64,000 nt of DNA from positions 14,451,874 through 14,515,873 of the forward strand of contig NC_092014.1 of the NCBI RefSeq assembly GCF_042242105.1, read 5' to 3'. The notes beneath the pieces are model-generated. The model did no database searches. It was not told where the DNA came from and was given only the letters and a program-made list of their open reading frames with translations. A program made the translations under genes and the position numbers. Below are positions 34,084-64,000 of the stretch, in pieces (the first letter of the stretch is position 1; each line of letters begins with the position of its first letter). Origin of the DNA: Pempheris klunzingeri (lineage: Eukaryota; Chordata; Actinopteri; Acropomatiformes; Pempheridae).

Positions 34084-34420
34084 ACAGACCAGGAAAGATG
34101 TGTTTTTTGAGTCAGAGCAATTTAAAAGTGCCAAAAAGTAATTGTTTCATAAGATGATGATCGCACTCATCTCATTTCAATACCAGAAGACTGCTCATTG
34201 TCCTGATCAGCTGTTGAAAATGAACTATATGGTTGTTTGTATCAAACATGTTATTTAAGTCTGGCCTTTTGTATGTTTGTAGTGAGAAAGTTTGTATGTC
34301 ACTTGCTCCTGTTATCTGTCCTGTCTATAACTTATGTGTTTGATATATTTATTTCTATTATATACATTATTTATTAAATGTAAATGTATTCAATTGACAA
34401 CATACTGATTAATTAAAAAA
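34084..34420 (+). promoter_or_regulatory. cxcl8 3' UTR with AU-rich elements
   Basis: AUUUA pentamers occur at 34253-34257, 34347-34351 (within AUUUAUUU) and 34369-34373, the pattern that shortens cytokine mRNA half-life. ATTAAA at 34412-34417 is the likely polyadenylation signal. Confidence 0.7.
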
Positions 34421-35649
34421 GTGCACTTAAAATGAAAATGGAATTTCTTGGTTTTTTTTTTCCTCTTACGTGTTATTAATTTGGCTTTTATGCTGCATGT
34501 GCTTGTGGTGACAAGATTTTCCATCATCAATCAAGAATTTCAACTTTTTTTATTACTCACAAATAAGTGCCTGGAGTTTATTGTCGAGTGACTGTATTCC
34601 ACTTCCTTATGGAACTGTTACAACATTGACCTCACTATCTCGCCAAAGGTCCCATCCCTGAGTTTACCATCACAATTAATTGTACGAGTTAAATTATCGT
34701 ACTTTTTAATTGCACCAATAATTGTAATTGGCTAAACTGCCAAATGGTCTGTCAGCAGACTTAGACTGCTATAAGTCTCAAGTCTCATGTTCTTGTTTCT
34801 GCATTTGCACTGACTTTCCATATACAGATATTTCACATATTACTATGATTGTTTGATTTATTGATTAGCTAATCGACAGAAAATTAGCTGGCAACAATTA
34901 ATCATTGAAAAAAAAACACCAAAATTTCACTGGTTCCAACTTCTCCAGTATGAGTATTTGCTGTTTTTTCTTCTATGATAGTAAACTGAGGATCAACTTT
35001 GGCTGTGAGAAATTGTGATAATGTTTCCCTACTCTTTTCTTTTTTTTCCACCTCAGACAAATCAATGAAAACAATTGTTACGTTTCAGCTCCAATCCAGA
35101 ACCCCAGTTTGTAATGCAGCGTGTGTTTCAAATTTGTAGTCTCTAAGCTTTAATAACCTGGGTGACACCATTGGAGTTATTTTCTCAGACTTGATGATGG
35201 TCTCTCCAGAGCCACAGCAGACATTATGGTGATGGAGGATTTAATAATAATGTTTACAGCTACTGTCAGGGTAAGATTAAAAATTATTTTCTTCATCAAT
35301 ACGCCTCGTCCAGGCTTGTGAATAACAACTAAGAACTGTCTCACAAATGTGCTCTCACTGATGCTTCACAACCACCCAACAGCTAAATTTTTTGAGAAAA
35401 CACGTAATGAGCTGATCATTAATACAGTTTGTTGCTTCTGCTTCAGCCTTGGATTAGCTATAACTTAATAGATGCTAAAATAGTAAACTTTTTTTTTGTG
35501 ATTTCAGCCCCAGAGCCTTGTGTGGGTCTCATGTGTTGCATGTAACTTTCATTCAAAACAAACTGTTTTTTCTCCAGAATGGTAGTTACGTCAAAAGTAC
35601 ATTAAAAATGCGCATACCTGTGGTGCTATTGTTAATAATTACAGTAATA
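34421..35649. other. Intergenic DNA between cxcl8 and camk2d
   Basis: AT-rich; I see no gene, RNA or recognisable mobile element. Confidence 0.4.
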
Positions 35650-35755
35650 CGGATGTTATTATCATCATCATTATTATCATTACTATTATTATAATAATTG
35701 TTGTTGTTGTTGTTGTTGTTTTTGCTGTTGTTGTTGTTGTTACTCTGTTGTTTTT
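35650..35755 (+). repeat. Compound ATT/ATC then GTT microsatellite
   Basis: ATT and ATC trinucleotides (35650-35697) pass into a GTT array (about 35699-35741), ending directly at the GC-rich camk2d 5' region. Confidence 0.9.
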
Positions 35756-36199
35756 AATTGGCCGGTGAGCGGATGCAGGCAAAGGGGCGGGACTGAGCGC
35801 ACAGCCGGGGGTAGGTGCGGTAGTGCGGCGTCTGATGCGCGCAGAGAGACGACCCCATCAGCGCCGCGCGGACACGAACCAGAGACACCGGAATGCACAC
35901 AAAATGATGCGTCCACGAGCTGTGACAAGCCGCCGCATGTGAATCAAATAAAAAAGAAACAGCGCACGACAACGCTCTCTCCCCCAGATTGAAGCACTCG
36001 CGCGGGCAGTGTTGCCTATTTGCCGCAGAAATCATCGCACCAGAGCTCTCGCCGATGCGCTTCAGCTGTGCATGAATCCCTCCGTTTGGCTTGCAGGTCC
36101 AGGACAAAACCGGGCGGCGTTGACGACTGTGTGTGGTGGATACTGCTTGTGAGTGCACCTTATCCGCGTCTCCGCACACCCCTTGGCACCACCTTCAGG
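35756..36199 (+). promoter_or_regulatory. camk2d GC-rich 5' region
   Basis: A sharp change to GC- and CpG-rich sequence immediately before the CaMKII start codon. It includes GGGGCGGGAC (35784-35793), a GC box. Probably core promoter plus 5' UTR; the transcription start is not determined. Confidence 0.6.
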
Positions 36200-61609
<25,410 letters not shown>

Positions 61610-62600
61610 GTGAGTTGTTTTGCACAGTGAAGAAAGTGCTTTGCATTAGTCTGTTGGAACGTTCAGTGTCTGAGGAGCCCTCTGGATAATTATTATGCAT
61701 TGTGCACGTAACAGCATCATCATTCAGGGACAGTCACTCCAAGCAGTGGGCAACGGTTGTTATTTACTTAACTTGATCTCACAGTTATTCTTGTGGTGCA
61801 ACTGACCACATTGATTTTATGTGAATTATATTGCTAGTTTTATCATATTTTTTTTAAGATACTGGTCTCTTGAGTGTCTCTTTCCGCCTGTGTTTTCCAA
61901 ATGGACCATATTTTCTGTAGTCTTTTAATCTAAACCGTAGAGCCCCTGATGTGCTCTAACCTAGTTTCTCTGTGTGTTTGGGGCCCAATCTGAAATTAAC
62001 ACTTGATGCAGAAGTGCATGTGCACATGGGTGTATGCACATCTGCATGCACGTACAATGTTGAGAATTGTGTGAGACTGATTAATTCTGTGTGCCTGTTT
62101 TAATATAAGTGAGTGTTGATTTGAGATTGGACCTCTGCATACACTGTTTGAATCAGTGTCACTGTGTTTGGGTCTTACTCAGGCTTCCAGTATGTCCATT
62201 TCAGGGAGTTTGTCTCTCATCCATGTGATCCCATCCAATGAAAATGAAAACAAAAGAAGTCAAAAATGAAGGAACGTGTGTGTAGTGAGAAGTATCGACG
62301 GTGTAGTTGGTTTTGTGAATATGGAAAAAACATACAAAATTGACCAAATACCAGGGAAATATTTCCTAGTGAATTGTTGAATCCATACTGAATAAATTAG
62401 CCTGAATGGGTTTCCTTTATTAAAATTTCCATAACTGATTACACACAATTTCTTGTATGTATCTTGTGCAGTCCTTCCCACATTTTGTATTTTATTCAGT
62501 TTTTATGTTTGTCCTTTGTCCATAAAGGGGACTATATTAAAATGATAATGTTAACTTGACAATGAAACTATACTTGCATAATAGCATCAGAATTTTCCAC
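61610..62600 (+). other. camk2d intron 13, left part
   Basis: Intronic sequence; the next camk2d exon (rest of the variable linker) is not within the window as far as I can see. Confidence 0.5.
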
Positions 62601-62773
62601 ATATGTATGTGTTATCAGTAAAATTTAAATGAAAATGGATAATCCAATTTGCATTTTCATCTTCCCCACACTCGCAGGGGTGCTCTAGGACCATATTAAA
62701 AAGAAAATGGACATGCTGTTTGACATTTAATTTTCAAAGTTATACCCCACTGCACTGTGGACAACATTCAAAT

Positions 62774-63992
62774 GTTAATTCAAATTTGAAATTTAAAATG
62801 AAATATAAGTAATGTGATCTGATTTTCCAGTCATGCAAGCAATATTGAAGTCACAATTAAAATTAGAATGCAATTTTAACAGTTTGAGAATGAAATGTAT
62901 GTGGCATTTGACATTTCATTTCCAGTGTCACAACCTGGCTCAAAATCATCCAGTGGTCTTTACATAATGAAAGATGATGAGGTAAATTAAATAAACCATA
63001 CAAAAGTGTATGTCTCTCAGAAGGTCAGTGTGTATGCAATGTCTGTGTGAGTGCTGAGGAGTGTTATGTATGTGTGGGTTTATGTATGTGAAACATAAAA
63101 CACAAACAAATGACAGTGTCAGTCTGCAGCCCATTGGAAACAAGCCTGGCAGGATCTCTCAGCCCAGCCTGCTTAGGTGTGTTGCATATCTGACCAGGTC
63201 TCAGCTCCACCCATCAACTTCCTGGAACAAAAGGGGAAAAGCACAGCCCCAAGGGGAGTCAAGATAGGGCCAACTCTGAGGCCGCAACAGAAGGCTTAAC
63301 CTACTATACAATGGACAATATTCAACTGCAATATGTGAAACAGTGCTCCCAGTGTATTGCATTTACATTTACATGTCACCAGGCTCTTTTGGTGTCAGAA
63401 TGAAAATGCAGTCTGTCTGTAGTCTGTAGTACTGTTCTTCTGAGAGGCTGTAAAAGCTTTGGAGCAGTAAAATTCCCCTCGTGGTGACATAACCAATGCT
63501 TCTATCCCAGCGTCCACTACTAGCACCACCAGTACAAGGAGTGTCACCAATTTGACTGCAATCCCTGATCAGCAAGGCGGTTCACTACGGGGTGAATTTT
63601 GCTGCTCCAAGGCTTCTGCAGACTCTCAGAGGAGCAGGGATACAGACTTTGTCATCACGCAATGACAGCAAAAGTCAGACTCTGGTATATAGCCTCTGGT
63701 GTCCCGCCTACGTAGAATGATTGACATCCCAACTGAAGACCCGCCCTGATGAGAGGACTGACAGATTGCATTTTCATTTTCGTTTTGACACCCTAAGAGT
63801 GTGGTGACATGTAAGAGTGAATGCAATAGACTGGGCATGTATGGCAGGTTGAGTCTTTGAAAACTAAGTGTCAAATGCCATTTTAATTCTCAAATAAATA
63901 AATAGACGATTGCTCTTGGATTTTAATTGTGACTCAAACATAGGAAAGTTACATTGTTTTTTATTGTATTTTAATTTTCAAATTTGAATTAG
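62774..63992. repeat. Long imperfect inverted repeat, candidate nonautonomous DNA transposon
   Basis: Bases 62774-62940 and the reverse complement of 63842-63992 share a colinear series of blocks: TAATTCAAATTTGAAA, GTCACAATTAAAAT, TTTGAGAAT and GGCATTTGACA, then CAACCTG. The arms are roughly 150-165 bases and about 0.9 kb apart. The interior (63000-63800) has no coding potential I can support. The element may be a foldback or MITE-like insertion; its outer ends may lie beyond the window. Confidence 0.65.
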
Positions 63993-64000
63993 CTTTTCCG

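Overview
The window is vertebrate nuclear DNA, almost certainly from a ray-finned (teleost) fish and probably a percomorph. The evidence is intron-split genes with GT/AG boundaries, proteins closest to fish and human orthologues that I know, Tc1/mariner remnants, dinucleotide microsatellites, and a fish-type CXCL8 with ELH in place of ELR. There is no operon, CRISPR array, phage or plasmid. I used no database; orthologue names come from recognising protein sequence, and every exon chain was checked by hand for frame and splice sites.

Layout. 1-2196 (-): 5' part of uba6 (E1 for ubiquitin/FAT10), cut by the window edge. 4054-7548 (+): grhpr, nine exons, with a Tc1 remnant in intron 3 and a LINE-tail repeat in intron 6. 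10825-13337 (-): zbtb5, tail-to-tail with grhpr and with a probable 3 kb 3' UTR. 15427-18261 (+): polr1e, twelve exons, head-to-head with zbtb5. 19333-25030 (-): fbxo10, ten coding exons, tail-to-tail with polr1e. 25031-33100: promoter CpG-rich DNA, a long GT microsatellite, a second Tc1 remnant and repeat-derived intergenic DNA. 33344-34083 (+): cxcl8, four exons with a recognisable inducible promoter and an AU-rich 3' UTR. 36200-61609 (+, runs off the edge): CaMKII of delta type, exons 1-13, with a 14 kb second intron holding repeats. 61610-64000 is its next intron and contains a long imperfect inverted repeat.

The genes do not form one pathway: ubiquitin activation, glyoxylate metabolism, a BTB zinc-finger repressor, an RNA polymerase I subunit, an F-box protein, a chemokine and a signalling kinase. 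What they share is position. From memory, grhpr-zbtb5-polr1e-fbxo10 matches the human 9p13 order, whereas uba6, cxcl8 and camk2d are human chromosome 4 genes, so the window looks like a 9p13-type block lying inside a 4q-type block.

I found no convincing undescribed gene system. The best leads are smaller: a 17-bp perfect intronic hairpin in fbxo10, the inverted repeat near the right edge, GTTAGC-motif clusters at three of the promoters, introns inside the zbtb5 coding region, a putative mitochondrial presequence on Grhpr, and loss of the redox methionine in the CaMKII calmodulin-binding segment.
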